64,000 nucleotides of DNA from positions 62,001-126,000 of the forward strand of contig OMZM01000004.1 in assembly GCA_900315545.1 (NCBI GenBank), written 5' to 3'. Source of the DNA: an uncultured Prevotella sp. GTDB lineage: Bacteria; Bacteroidota; Bacteroidia; Bacteroidales; Bacteroidaceae. The notes below the pieces were generated by a model, which saw nothing but the letters and a program-made list of their open reading frames with translations, searched no databases and had not been told where the DNA came from. Both the position numbers and the translations under genes were made by a program. Below are positions 1-7,962 of the stretch, one piece after another. Within the stretch, counting starts at the first letter, position 1, and every line of letters starts with the position of its first letter.

Positions 1-419
1 TCAATGATGTCTTTGATGCTTTGCGATATGCTTTCCCATCCGCCGCCAAAGTTTCGGTCTATGACTTCGAGCAGTTTGCTTGCCGTGATGTGTCTGATGT
101 TTTCGTATGTCAGGTCGGTTATTCTGGTTATAGGTCGTTTCTTTATAGCCCATTTTTTCTTTTCGTCATTTACGTTGACGGCAGCAACCTTGAAGTTCAG
201 CCCTTCATATTTCTTTATAACCTCCTTTTTGTCTATCTGCACTTCTTCTATTAAGAATGCAGTTTTGAAGATATCGACATAGTGGTTGAAGTTTTCCTTA
301 AACTCAGCGTTCTTGCTTGCTGTTGTCAGCATTCGGAAAACGTCATTTTCCTGTATGTCCCAAACATTGCTCTTATTGAGGTTTTTCAGTGTCAGTGTTT
401 TGTTGTCAGATGATTTCAT
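1..419 (-). CDS. hypothetical protein, C-terminus cut by window edge
   Basis: This open frame runs from an ATG at 419 leftward off the window edge, giving 139 visible residues with no stop. The protein starts MKSSDNKTLTLKNLNKSN and is lysine-rich and charged, with no signal peptide and no membrane segment. A stretch near residues 65-100 (KKEVIKKYEGLNFKVAAV) looks like an ordinary soluble alpha/beta fold. I do not recognise a family. It lies just downstream of the nitrilase gene on the same strand, 23 bp away, so the two may be co-transcribed. The clean frame, ATG start and tight spacing support a real gene; its function cannot be inferred here. Confidence 0.6.
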   Translation of the reverse strand, partial: MKSSDNKTLTLKNLNKSNVWDIQENDVFRMLTTASKNAEFKENFNHYVDIFKTAFLIEEVQIDKKEVIKKYEGLNFKVAAVNVNDEKKKWAIKKRPITRITDLTYENIRHITASKLLEVIDRNFGGGWESISQSIKDII

Positions 420-442
420 ATTTTGTTTTTATATATTCTATA

Positions 443-1201
443 TTACATTATTATATTAAAGTTGTCCTTGTCGTTGAGAACCTGAAACTTGTTTCTGAAG
501 TTGTCGAGCGATTCTCTTGATATTACGGCAGTGATAATTTCTTCGCCGTCGGTAGTATTTGCGGCTATATTCTTTCCCTTAGCATCTATTATGAAGCTGC
601 CCCCGATGTAGTTGCATTGTGGGTCTTTGCCAGTTCTGTTGGCTGCAATGACGTAGCATTGGTTTTCCATAGCCCTTGCCGTCAGCAGTGTTTCCCAAAC
701 CCTTTGCCTTGAGTCAGGCCAGTTGGCTGCTATTATTATTGCGTCATAGTCGTTGTTGTTTCTGCTCCATACGGGGAAGCGCAGGTCATAGCATGTCAGC
801 AGCAAAATCCTGTATCCTTTCCATTCCACTACGACGCGCCTGTCGCCAGCCGTATAGTTCTTGTCTTCGCCTCCATAGCTGAACAGGTGTCTTTTGTCGT
901 AGTATTGGTATGTCCTGTCAGGATATACAAAATAGTGTCGGTTGCGGTAGTCCTTGGCGTATATCGATACCGTTCCGCTTATGGCAGCATCGAGTCTTTC
1001 TGCCATGTCCTGCATCCACAGCAGCGACTGGTTTTCTGTTTCTGCAATGCCTTCAGGCGATGTGGCAAATCCTGTGCTCCACATTTCCGGAAGCACATAA
1101 ATATCGCTTTTCTCAGCTTTCTCCATGAGTTTGGCTGCATGTCTTGCGTTTTCCTCAGGATTAGCCCAGATAATATCTGTCTGAAGTATGCTTATTTTCA
1201 T
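443..1201 (-). CDS. nitrilase-superfamily amidohydrolase (omega-amidase-like)
   Basis: This 252-residue protein fits a nitrilase-superfamily C-N hydrolase, closest in pattern to YafV/omega-amidase enzymes that hydrolyse alpha-ketoglutaramate or alpha-ketosuccinamate in the cytosol. The catalytic triad is visible: Glu39 in VLPEMWSTGF, Lys103 in YYDKRHLFSYGGE and Cys137 in LLLTCYDLRFP. The length matches the omega-amidase branch. I chose ATG 1201 (MKISILQTDIIW) because the family begins at this beta strand; the eight codons upstream (MQHSTALF) are not conserved-looking. A TATTTTTG promoter box lies just upstream on the minus strand. The exact substrate is inferred from family resemblance only. 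Confidence 0.88.
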   Translation of the reverse strand: MKISILQTDIIWANPEENARHAAKLMEKAEKSDIYVLPEMWSTGFATSPEGIAETENQSLLWMQDMAERLDAAISGTVSIYAKDYRNRHYFVYPDRTYQYYDKRHLFSYGGEDKNYTAGDRRVVVEWKGYRILLLTCYDLRFPVWSRNNNDYDAIIIAANWPDSRQRVWETLLTARAMENQCYVIAANRTGKDPQCNYIGGSFIIDAKGKNIAANTTDGEEIITAVISRESLDNFRNKFQVLNDKDNFNIIM

Positions 1202-1222
1202 AAATAGTGCAGTTGAATGCTG

Positions 1223-1230
1223 CAAAAATA
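1223..1230 (-). promoter_or_regulatory. -7 promoter box for the nitrilase gene
   Basis: The minus strand carries TATTTTTG, a match to the Bacteroidota -7 consensus TAnnTTTG, 21 bp before the ATG at 1201. A TTGT about 19 bp upstream is a weak -33 element. The match is by eye. Confidence 0.5.
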
Positions 1231-1294
1231 AGGACTTTATCTGTTTTGTACAAGTTTTTCAATATATTTTTTCCAAATATGTTAATAATGTGCC

Positions 1295-1704
1295 CAGCAA
1301 AAAGTGTGCCAAACTCGTCAGGTTTTTCTGTTGAGCCGAAAAACGATGAAAATTTTTGACAGGGAAAACCTCTCCAAATAGATGCGGAACAGCCTCCGGA
1401 AGTGATAAAATATGCAAAATTCACCCTCAAATATGCGTATTAAAAATGTCAAAGAGCATGTTTGAGGCAGGAAACTGCACATTTTCGTGCAGTTACAGCT
1501 AAGCCGTCATATCGTTACAGAGTGTTTGTAATGGTGTGACGGAGTATCTGTAAGAGGATTACAAGATACTTGTAAAAATCCTGTAATCCATATTTTAGAG
1601 TCAAAGCGCTAAAAGTCAGCAACTTAGCCAACAAGCGAAAATACTCGCGTATATGCCGAAAAATATTTCGGAACGACTTTCGCGGGTATTCTCGCGACAG
1701 TAAA
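1295..1704 (+). repeat. dispersed intergenic repeat, copy 1 (type A)
   Basis: This is about 410 bp of non-coding sequence between the divergent nitrilase and rarA genes. It aligns almost end to end with the copy at 38624-39035, starting at CAGCAAA and GTGCCAAAC and ending at the block ACGACTTTCGCGGG plus CTCGCGACAG. Inside are short hairpins: CTGCAC/GTGCAG, GATTACA/TGTAATC and CCGAAA/TTTCGG. The words TGTCAAAGAGCATGTTTGAG and GACAGGGAAAA are shared with the type B copies. No open frame is conserved between copies. Confidence 0.85.
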
Positions 1705-1739
1705 AACGAGAAAAATGATTAAACATTTTACATGTAATG

Positions 1740-1771
1740 TTTCTGCATGTTTGCAAAATGTTGTAACTTTG
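1740..1771 (+). promoter_or_regulatory. rarA promoter (TTTC-N20-TAACTTTG)
   Basis: TAACTTTG at 1764-1771 matches the Bacteroidota -7 box, with TTTC at 1740-1743 as a near-match to the -33 TTTG and a 20-bp spacer. The rarA ATG begins only 8 bp after the -7 box, so the transcript would have almost no leader. Confidence 0.6.
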
Positions 1772-1778
1772 CACTGAA

Positions 1779-3059
1779 ATGACACAACCATTAGCAGAAA
1801 GAATGAGACCCCGCTCTCTGGACGACTACATCGGACAGAAGCATCTGGTGGGCAAGGGCGCCGTTTTGCGAAACATGATTGACGCAAAGCGCGTGTCTTC
1901 CTTCATTCTCTGGGGACCTCCCGGAGTGGGCAAGACGACGCTTGCGCAGATAATAGCCAATCAGCTCGAGACACCTTTCTACACGCTCAGCGCCGTAACA
2001 AGCGGCGTGAAGGACGTGAGAGACGTTATCGACAAGGCTAAGAACGGACGGTTTTTCAGTCAGGCTTCGCCAATACTGTTCATCGACGAGATACACCGTT
2101 TTAGCAAAAACCAGCAAGACTCGCTGCTCGGAGCAGTGGAGCAGGGAGTGGTAACGCTCATCGGTGCCACGACGGAAAATCCTTCCTTTGAGGTAATACG
2201 CCCGTTGCTGTCGCGCTGTCAGCTGTATATACTGAAGTCGCTCGGGAAAGACGACCTGCTCGAACTGCTGAACAGGGCGATAACTAAGGACGAACAGTTG
2301 AAGCGCAAAAACATCAAGCTCGACGAAACGGGTGCCATACTGAGATACAGCGGAGGAGATGCACGCAAGTTGCTCAACATACTCGAACTTGTCTGCGACT
2401 CGTTCAGCGACACCGACGAGGAAATACACATCACCGACGAACTCGTGGCTGAACGCTTGCAGCAGAACCCGCTGGCTTACGACAAGGACGGCGAGATGCA
2501 CTACGACATAATATCGGCATTCATAAAGAGTATTCGCGGCAGCGACCCCGATGCTGCTCTCTACTGGATGGCACGCATGATAGAGGGTGGAGAAGACCCT
2601 AAGTTTATAGCCAGAAGGCTTGTGATAAGTGCCGCAGAAGACATCGGACTTGCCAATCCCAATGCACTCTTGCTTGCAAATGCTGCCTTCGATGCTGTCA
2701 ACAAACTGGGATGGCCCGAAGGACGCATACCGCTTGCCGAAGCAGCAGTATATCTTGCAGCAAGCCCTAAAAGCAATTCGGCATACATGGGCATAGACAC
2801 AGCCTTGCTGCATGTACGCGAGACGGGCAACCTGCCTGTGCCGCTGCACCTGCGCAATGCACCAACGCAACTGATGAAGAACATTGGCTACAGCGACGGC
2901 TACAAGTATGCTCACGATTATCCGGGCAACTTCGTTGAGCAGCAGTTCCTGCCCAACGACATCAAGAACGAGCGCTTCTGGCATGCGCAGCACTCGCCGC
3001 AGGAAGAAAAACTGTATCAGCAGATGCTCAGATGCTGGGGCGACAGGTTCAAGAATTAA
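1779..3059 (+). CDS. rarA: replication-associated recombination protein A (AAA+ ATPase)
   Basis: This 426-residue protein is the RarA/MgsA/WRNIP1-type AAA+ ATPase that acts at stalled replication forks and interacts with single-stranded DNA-binding protein and clamp-loader pathways. Walker A is GPPGVGKTT from residue 46 and Walker B is DEIH at 103-106. Sensor motifs follow in GATTENPSFEV, and the family C-terminal tetramerisation region begins near YDIISAFIKSIRGSDPDAALYW. The length is normal. The ATG at 1779 gives the family start (MTQPLAERMRPRSLDDYIGQ). The dehydrogenase gene follows after 47 bp on the same strand and may be co-transcribed. A long open frame on the opposite strand is a codon-bias shadow. 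Confidence 0.95.
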   Translation: MTQPLAERMRPRSLDDYIGQKHLVGKGAVLRNMIDAKRVSSFILWGPPGVGKTTLAQIIANQLETPFYTLSAVTSGVKDVRDVIDKAKNGRFFSQASPILFIDEIHRFSKNQQDSLLGAVEQGVVTLIGATTENPSFEVIRPLLSRCQLYILKSLGKDDLLELLNRAITKDEQLKRKNIKLDETGAILRYSGGDARKLLNILELVCDSFSDTDEEIHITDELVAERLQQNPLAYDKDGEMHYDIISAFIKSIRGSDPDAALYWMARMIEGGEDPKFIARRLVISAAEDIGLANPNALLLANAAFDAVNKLGWPEGRIPLAEAAVYLAASPKSNSAYMGIDTALLHVRETGNLPVPLHLRNAPTQLMKNIGYSDGYKYAHDYPGNFVEQQFLPNDIKNERFWHAQHSPQEEKLYQQMLRCWGDRFKN

Positions 3060-3106
3060 CATGACTGCATGTAGGAAATAGTATTAATAATATAAATAAG
3101 GTATAT

Positions 3107-4063
3107 ATGAAAATAGTAATATTGGATGCTTACAGCGTCAATCCGGGCGACTTGTCGTGGGAAAGCATAGAGGCACTTGGCGACGTAGTTGTCTATGACC
3201 GCACAAAACCCGACGAGGTCGCGGTCAGATGCAAGGATGCGGAAATCGTACTGACAAACAAAGTAAAGATTACAGCTGAGATTTTTGACAGTCTGCCATG
3301 CTTGAAATATGTTGGCGTAATGGCTACCGGATACGACATTATCGACCTGAAAGCCGCTACGGCGCACGGAGTGAAGGTAACAAATGTGCCTGCCTACAGC
3401 ACCGACCATGTGGCGCAGATGGTTTTTGCACACCTGCTCAACATTACAGACTATGTTGACAGCTTTGCAAGGCAGAACCGAGACGGACGCTGGACCAACT
3501 CGGCTGACTTCTGCTATTGGGACAAGCCGACACACGAACTGGCAGCAATGACGATGGGAATTGTGGGACTTGGAAACATCGGAATGAAGGTTGCAGGCAT
3601 AGCTATGGCATTCGGCATGAAAGTAATGGCATACACCAGCAAGCCTCAGGAGCAGTTGCCCGAAGGCATACAGAAGGCAACGCTCGGAGATGTGCTGCGC
3701 TCTGCAGACGTGTTGACACTGCATTGTCCGCTGAACGAGCAGACACGGTATATAATAAACCGAGACTCGATACACCTGATGAAGTCAAGCGCCATTGTCA
3801 TAAATACCGGTCGTGGTCCGCTTGTAGATGAAGCCGATATGGCAGAGGCACTTGCCAAAGGCAGGTTGCAGGCTTATGCAGCCGACGTGATGGGGCAGGA
3901 GCCGCCCGCAAAAGACAATCCGCTGATGTCGTTGCCTAATGTTTTCACAACTCCGCACATTGCGTGGGCATCGCAGGAAGCACGCGTGAGACTGATAGCA
4001 CAGCTCGCAAAAAACATTGAGGCATTCAAAAATGGGGAAACTTTGAATGTCGTAAACGGATAA
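3107..4063 (+). CDS. D-isomer-specific 2-hydroxyacid dehydrogenase (hydroxypyruvate reductase-like)
   Basis: This 318-residue NAD(P)-dependent dehydrogenase is of the D-2-hydroxyacid family, in the glycerate dehydrogenase/hydroxypyruvate reductase branch. The Rossmann motif GIVGLGNIG spans 151-159. The catalytic residues are Arg236 in NTGRGPLVDE, Glu265 in GQEPP and His284 in TTPHIAWAS. The N- and C-terminal parts form the substrate domain. It probably interconverts glycerate and hydroxypyruvate, which would fit the glycerate kinase elsewhere in the window (37449), but the two genes are not adjacent. A terminator-like hairpin lies about 85 bp downstream. Substrate assignment within this family is often uncertain. 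Confidence 0.88.
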   Translation: MKIVILDAYSVNPGDLSWESIEALGDVVVYDRTKPDEVAVRCKDAEIVLTNKVKITAEIFDSLPCLKYVGVMATGYDIIDLKAATAHGVKVTNVPAYSTDHVAQMVFAHLLNITDYVDSFARQNRDGRWTNSADFCYWDKPTHELAAMTMGIVGLGNIGMKVAGIAMAFGMKVMAYTSKPQEQLPEGIQKATLGDVLRSADVLTLHCPLNEQTRYIINRDSIHLMKSSAIVINTGRGPLVDEADMAEALAKGRLQAYAADVMGQEPPAKDNPLMSLPNVFTTPHIAWASQEARVRLIAQLAKNIEAFKNGETLNVVNG

Positions 4064-4148
4064 AAGTTTTCCAAAATAATAATTTGCAGTAATGTTTTTC
4101 TGCTGCATCTTCGCAGAAATAACATTGAAGACACACCGGCTTTACATC

Positions 4149-4188
4149 GACTGGAAAAGGCACAAGAGTTTGTTCCAGTCTTCTTTTT
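4149..4188 (+). terminator. rho-independent-like terminator after the dehydrogenase
   Basis: A perfect 8-bp stem, GACTGGAA (4149-4156) with TTCCAGTC (4173-4180), has a 16-nt loop and is followed by TTCTTTTT. Confidence 0.6.
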
Positions 4189-4202
4189 GACACAAAACAC
4201 AA

Positions 4203-4236
4203 TTATACCTATTTATATATTATACCTTATTATATA
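4203..4236 (+). repeat. tandem 17-bp direct repeat upstream of nrdD
   Basis: TTATACCTATTTATATA (4203-4219) is followed directly by TTATACCTTATTATATA (4220-4236), with 15 of 17 positions identical. It lies about 75 bp upstream of the nrdD -33 box. Confidence 0.5.
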
Positions 4237-4309
4237 TTAATAGCTTTATCTTCGTCTTTCACTTATACATGTAGGCGTGAAAATTAATTGCAATATTTTA
4301 TATAAAAGT

Positions 4310-4340
4310 TTTGCAAAAAGGAAAATTAATATTATTTTTG
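4310..4340 (+). promoter_or_regulatory. nrdDG promoter (TTTG-N19-TATTTTTG)
   Basis: TTTG at 4310-4313 and TATTTTTG at 4333-4340 are separated by 19 bp, the standard Bacteroidota spacing. AGTTTTNCAAAA-like words overlap the -33 box (4307-4319), follow the expected start site (4351-4363) and sit before the start codon (4392-4406), resembling operator sites. Confidence 0.7.
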
Positions 4341-4418
4341 CACTCGCTAAAGTTTTCAAAAAAGAAAATTTTTAATTAAAGAAATTAAAATAAGTTTTCC
4401 AAAATAGCAAACATAGTT

Positions 4419-6509
4419 ATGAAAAATTTCACGATTACCAAGCGCGACGGATCAAAAGATCGTTTCTCTTTAGACAAAATTATGAATGCCATAATAAAGG
4501 CATTCCAGTCGGTTGAAGCACCTATTGACTTAGGTAGTATATCGAAGATAGTCAGCCACTTAGATATAAGTGATGATATAAAGGTTGAAGATATACAGAA
4601 CCAGGTTGAGGTGGCACTGATGAAGGAAGGCTACTACGATGTGGCTAAGTCGTTCATGCTTTACCGACAGCGACACACAGAAGACCGTGAGACAATCGAA
4701 AAAATAAATTTCCTTTCTGACTATTGCTCTGCTGCAAATGCTGCGACGGGCTCAAAATATGATGCGAATGCAAATGTTGAGCACAAAAATATTGCAACTC
4801 TTATTGGCGAATTGCCAAAGTCGAACTTCATCCGACTTAACCGTCGCCTGCTGACAGACAGAATAAAAAAGATGTACGGAAAGGAGTTGGCTGATGAATA
4901 TATCGACATGCTGACACACCACTTTATATATAAGAACGACGAGACTTCGCTGGCAAACTATTGCGCATCAATAACAATGTACCCGTGGCTGATTGGCGGA
5001 ACGACATCCATAGGCGGAAATTCCACAGCACCGACAAACCTGAAGTCATTTTGCGGTGGATTTGTAAACATGGTATTCATGGTATCGAGTATGCTCAGCG
5101 GTGCCTGCGCAACGCCGGAGTTCCTGATGTATCTGAACTATTTTATAGGTCTTGAATATGGCAAGGATTACTGGCAGAATGCAGACAAGGTTGTTGACCT
5201 TAGCACCAAGCAGCGCACCATAGACAAGATGATTACCGACTGCTTCGAGCAGATTGTTTATTCTATCAACCAGCCTACTGGAGCGCGCAACTACCAGGCT
5301 GTATTCTGGAACGTAGCCTACTACGACAAATATTATTTCAAGAGTCTTTTTGGTGAATTCTACTTCCCTGACGGCTCTCAGCCAGACTGGGACGGACTGT
5401 CGTGGCTGCAGAAACGTTTTATGAAGTGGTTTAATGCTGAACGCACGAAGGCTGTACTGACATTCCCTGTGGAAACAATGGCACTGCTGACTGAAAACGG
5501 CGACGTCATGGACAAGGAGTGGGGCGACTTCACTGCTGAGATGTATTCCGAAGGACACTCATTCTTTACATATATGAGCGACAACGCCGACTCGCTGAGT
5601 TCTTGCTGTCGTCTGAGAAACGAGATACAGGACAATGGATTTAGCTATACTCTCGGTGCCGGAGGAGTATCTACGGGCTCAAAAAGTGTATTGACTATAA
5701 ACCTCAACCGATGCATACAGTATGCCGTAAACCACGACATGGACTATCAGGAATACCTGTCGCACGTCATAGACCTATGCCACAAGGTACAGTTGGCATA
5801 CAACGAGAACCTGAAAGAGTTGCAGAAAGGAGGCATGCTGCCGCTGTTCGATGCAGGATATATAAACATTGGAAGGCAATATCTGACGATAGGTGTCAAC
5901 GGGCTTGTAGAGGCTGCCGAGTTCATGGGATTGCAGATAACAGACAATCCGCAGTATCTGGAATTTGTGCAGACCGTGCTTGGATTGGTGGAGAAGTATA
6001 ACAAGCAATATCGTACGAAAGACGTGCTGTTCAACTGCGAAATGATTCCAGCCGAAAATGTAGGCGTTAAGCATGCTAAGTGGGATAGGGAAGACGGCTA
6101 TTTCGTTCCGCGCGACTGCTACAACAGCTATTTCTATGTAGTGGAAGACGACAGCCTGACAGTAATAGACAAGTTCCGCATGCACGGAGCACCATACATT
6201 GAGCATCTGACGGGTGGCTCGGCACTGCACATGAACCTTGAGGAACATCTTACGAAGGAACAGTACAGGCAGTTGTTGAAGGTGGCTGCAAAGGATGGAT
6301 GCAACTATTTCACATTCAATATACCAAATACTATCTGCAACGAATGTGGGCACATAGACAAGCGATACTTAAAGGAATGTCCTCACTGCCACTCTAAGAA
6401 CATAGACTATATGACCCGCATCATAGGCTATCTGAAACGTGTGAGCAACTTCTCTGAGGCACGACAGCAGGAAGAACACCGCAGATACTATGCAAAAATG
6501 GAAGCATAA
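4419..6509 (+). CDS. nrdD: anaerobic ribonucleoside-triphosphate reductase
   Basis: This class III ribonucleotide reductase has 696 residues. It reduces NTPs to dNTPs without oxygen, using a glycyl radical made by NrdG. An ATP-cone regulatory domain occupies roughly residues 1-90 (KRDGSKDRFSLDKI onward). The C-terminal zinc site has Cys640, Cys643, Cys654 and Cys657, and the glycyl radical residue is Gly670 in TRIIGYLKRV. The length is typical. nrdG follows after 12 bp, forming an nrdDG operon. A consensus promoter and several repeated AGTTTTNCAAAA words lie upstream. This gene is expected in an anaerobe. Confidence 0.97.
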   Translation: MKNFTITKRDGSKDRFSLDKIMNAIIKAFQSVEAPIDLGSISKIVSHLDISDDIKVEDIQNQVEVALMKEGYYDVAKSFMLYRQRHTEDRETIEKINFLSDYCSAANAATGSKYDANANVEHKNIATLIGELPKSNFIRLNRRLLTDRIKKMYGKELADEYIDMLTHHFIYKNDETSLANYCASITMYPWLIGGTTSIGGNSTAPTNLKSFCGGFVNMVFMVSSMLSGACATPEFLMYLNYFIGLEYGKDYWQNADKVVDLSTKQRTIDKMITDCFEQIVYSINQPTGARNYQAVFWNVAYYDKYYFKSLFGEFYFPDGSQPDWDGLSWLQKRFMKWFNAERTKAVLTFPVETMALLTENGDVMDKEWGDFTAEMYSEGHSFFTYMSDNADSLSSCCRLRNEIQDNGFSYTLGAGGVSTGSKSVLTINLNRCIQYAVNHDMDYQEYLSHVIDLCHKVQLAYNENLKELQKGGMLPLFDAGYINIGRQYLTIGVNGLVEAAEFMGLQITDNPQYLEFVQTVLGLVEKYNKQYRTKDVLFNCEMIPAENVGVKHAKWDREDGYFVPRDCYNSYFYVVEDDSLTVIDKFRMHGAPYIEHLTGGSALHMNLEEHLTKEQYRQLLKVAAKDGCNYFTFNIPNTICNECGHIDKRYLKECPHCHSKNIDYMTRIIGYLKRVSNFSEARQQEEHRRYYAKMEA

Positions 6510-6521
6510 TAAACAGACATT

Positions 6522-6989
6522 ATGCTAAAATACGTAAATACATCAGTTGTATTTCAGGAAATTCCAGACGAAGTGACATTGGCAATTAACATATCTAATT
6601 GCCCGTGTCGCTGTCCTGGATGCCACAGTAAATTCCTCTGGACAGACACGGGACAACCGCTGACAGAGTCATCGCTGACAGAAATCATATCTTCTTATGG
6701 TGGCGATATAACATGTATCGCGTTTATGGGTGGTGATGCCGAACCAAAGGAGATAGACGCATTGGCTACTTACATACACAGAAACCATCCTGGATATCAT
6801 GTCGCATGGTATAGTGGGCGCGTAAGAATATCGTCTGAAATTGACAGAAACAATTTCGAATATATAAAGATAGGACCCTATCTGAAACATCTCGGCAGCC
6901 TGAAAGACAAGACTACAAACCAACGGCTCTACCGCCGTACGCCTGACAATACGCTTGAAGACATAACGCACCGCTTCTGGCGCAGTTGA
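6522..6989 (+). CDS. nrdG: anaerobic ribonucleotide reductase activating protein (radical SAM)
   Basis: This 155-residue radical-SAM activase installs the glycyl radical on NrdD. The iron-sulfur cluster motif CX3CX2C is Cys27, Cys31 and Cys34 in NCPCRCPGCHSKF. The GGD-type SAM-binding motif appears in FMGGDAEP. The length is normal for NrdG. It directly follows nrdD and is presumably co-transcribed. After it the sequence changes character and the accessory island begins within about 250 bp, so this gene marks the last clear core gene on the left side. Confidence 0.95.
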   Translation: MLKYVNTSVVFQEIPDEVTLAINISNCPCRCPGCHSKFLWTDTGQPLTESSLTEIISSYGGDITCIAFMGGDAEPKEIDALATYIHRNHPGYHVAWYSGRVRISSEIDRNNFEYIKIGPYLKHLGSLKDKTTNQRLYRRTPDNTLEDITHRFWRS

Positions 6990-7236
6990 TTTGTTCGTAT
7001 CAAATGATATTTCATATTGAAACATCAATATTTAATGACAAAGAGGATGTTTCATACCGTAATATAAAAACCAATCATCTGCAAAAACAGATGGATTTCC
7101 TCCACATCGTATTATTTTTTCCCTTTTATGAGAATAGTTTAGATTTTTTTATTAACTTTGCAGCGCTCATCTTACCGATCAGACAAAAGAAAAATATCTG
7201 ATATGGACGTATAAGAAAAGAGTACTACATTTTAAA
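6990..7236. other. intergenic junction between nrdG and the accessory island
   Basis: The gap is AT-rich. It holds a short hairpin CATCTG/CAGATG just after nrdG, a possible -7 box TAACTTTG at 7153-7160, and an inverted pair ATCAGA (7178-7183)/TCTGAT (7197-7202). I see no copy of the tRNA-Arg 3' end that would mark an integration site. Confidence 0.4.
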
Positions 7237-7596
7237 ATGCGTCACCGACGCTTTGTTTTTGGTCTGAACGATGTGTATATCGGAAATCCGATGCGTCACG
7301 ATGAGAAATACCTGCTCATCAATCAGGGCTTTGCTGGGAAGCAGCGCCTGATGCCGTTCTTTAATCGACAGAATAACGATGACTTGATACTCGCTATTCA
7401 GTCGGCAGGGGTAGAACGTGGACGCAACGGCTTCCGAAAAAACAAGTTTATGGAGAAACAGCCGGAATCGGAAGAGGACTTGTTGGAGCATCGTACCGAC
7501 GGCACGGATGCTTTCGATACACTGTATATCGGCTGTGAGAAGTTCCCGCAACACGATATTTTTCCTATTACGCTGGGTGGCGTAATGCAAAAATAG
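7237..7596 (+). CDS. hypothetical protein, island-edge ORF
   Basis: A 119-residue open frame starts MRHRRFVFGLNDVYIG and continues through a plausible soluble protein (NQGFAGKQRLMPFFNRQNNDD). Residue composition is protein-like, with few rare codons, and reads better than the overlapping minus-strand frame of 134 residues. I do not recognise the family. A TAACTTTG promoter-like box lies about 80 bp upstream. It sits between nrdG and the defence operon and could be a remnant of a mobile-element gene, but no other part of one is visible beside it. Confidence 0.45.
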   Translation: MRHRRFVFGLNDVYIGNPMRHDEKYLLINQGFAGKQRLMPFFNRQNNDDLILAIQSAGVERGRNGFRKNKFMEKQPESEEDLLEHRTDGTDAFDTLYIGCEKFPQHDIFPITLGGVMQK

Positions 7597-7667
7597 AATG
7601 CAAACGCCTGAATTTTGTGGCAAATTCACTTTTTTAATGTGAAATTACACAAATTGTTTCCCTAAAA

Positions 7668-7699
7668 TTAGTTAGTTAGGAGGTTTTTTTGTACCTTTG
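7668..7699 (+). promoter_or_regulatory. promoter of the defence operon (TTAG-N20-TACCTTTG)
   Basis: TACCTTTG at 7692-7699 matches the -7 consensus, with TTAG at 7668-7671 as an imperfect -33 and a 20-bp spacer. It lies 28 bp before the regulator ATG and is the only good promoter seen upstream of the operon. Confidence 0.6.
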
Positions 7700-7726
7700 T
7701 GCCACTATCGATTAACTTTTGATATA

Positions 7727-7962
7727 ATGGGAAATAAAGACATCAATCGCTTAAAAGTGGTTTTAGCAGAAAAAAACGAACAAATAAATGGCTTGCAGAA
7801 CAGGTGGGTAAAGATCCTGCAACGGTTAGCAAGTGGTGTACGAATTCTGCTCAGCTAGACATACAAACCTTTATTCGTATCTCAACACTTCTGAATGTTG
7901 AAGTAGAAGAGTTGATCAATAAACAGTATGTTGAATTTGTTAAAGAATCGGGAGCACAGTAA
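7727..7962 (+). pseudogene. XRE-family HTH regulator, shifted at an A7 tract
   Basis: An ATG at 7727 opens a frame (MGNKDINRLKVVLAEKN) that stops after 43 residues at 7856-7858. The -1 frame then encodes RTNKWLAEQVGKDPATVSKW and continues to TAA at 7960-7962, giving about 78 residues in all. Together these make a Cro/C1-type helix-turn-helix regulator, as often found controlling restriction-modification genes. The break is at seven A residues (7770-7776). In the zero frame the site reads A-AAA-AAC (7771-7777), a classical -1 slippery heptamer. Either one A is missing (mutation or read error), or the full protein is made by frameshifting or transcript slippage. The stop overlaps the next ATG (TAATG), implying translational coupling to mod. 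Confidence 0.7.

Noticed and set aside
1791-3062. 423-residue open frame on the minus strand opposite rarA
   Set aside because: It is a codon-bias shadow: residues are Cys/Val/His-rich, no motif is seen, and rarA is certain on the other strand.
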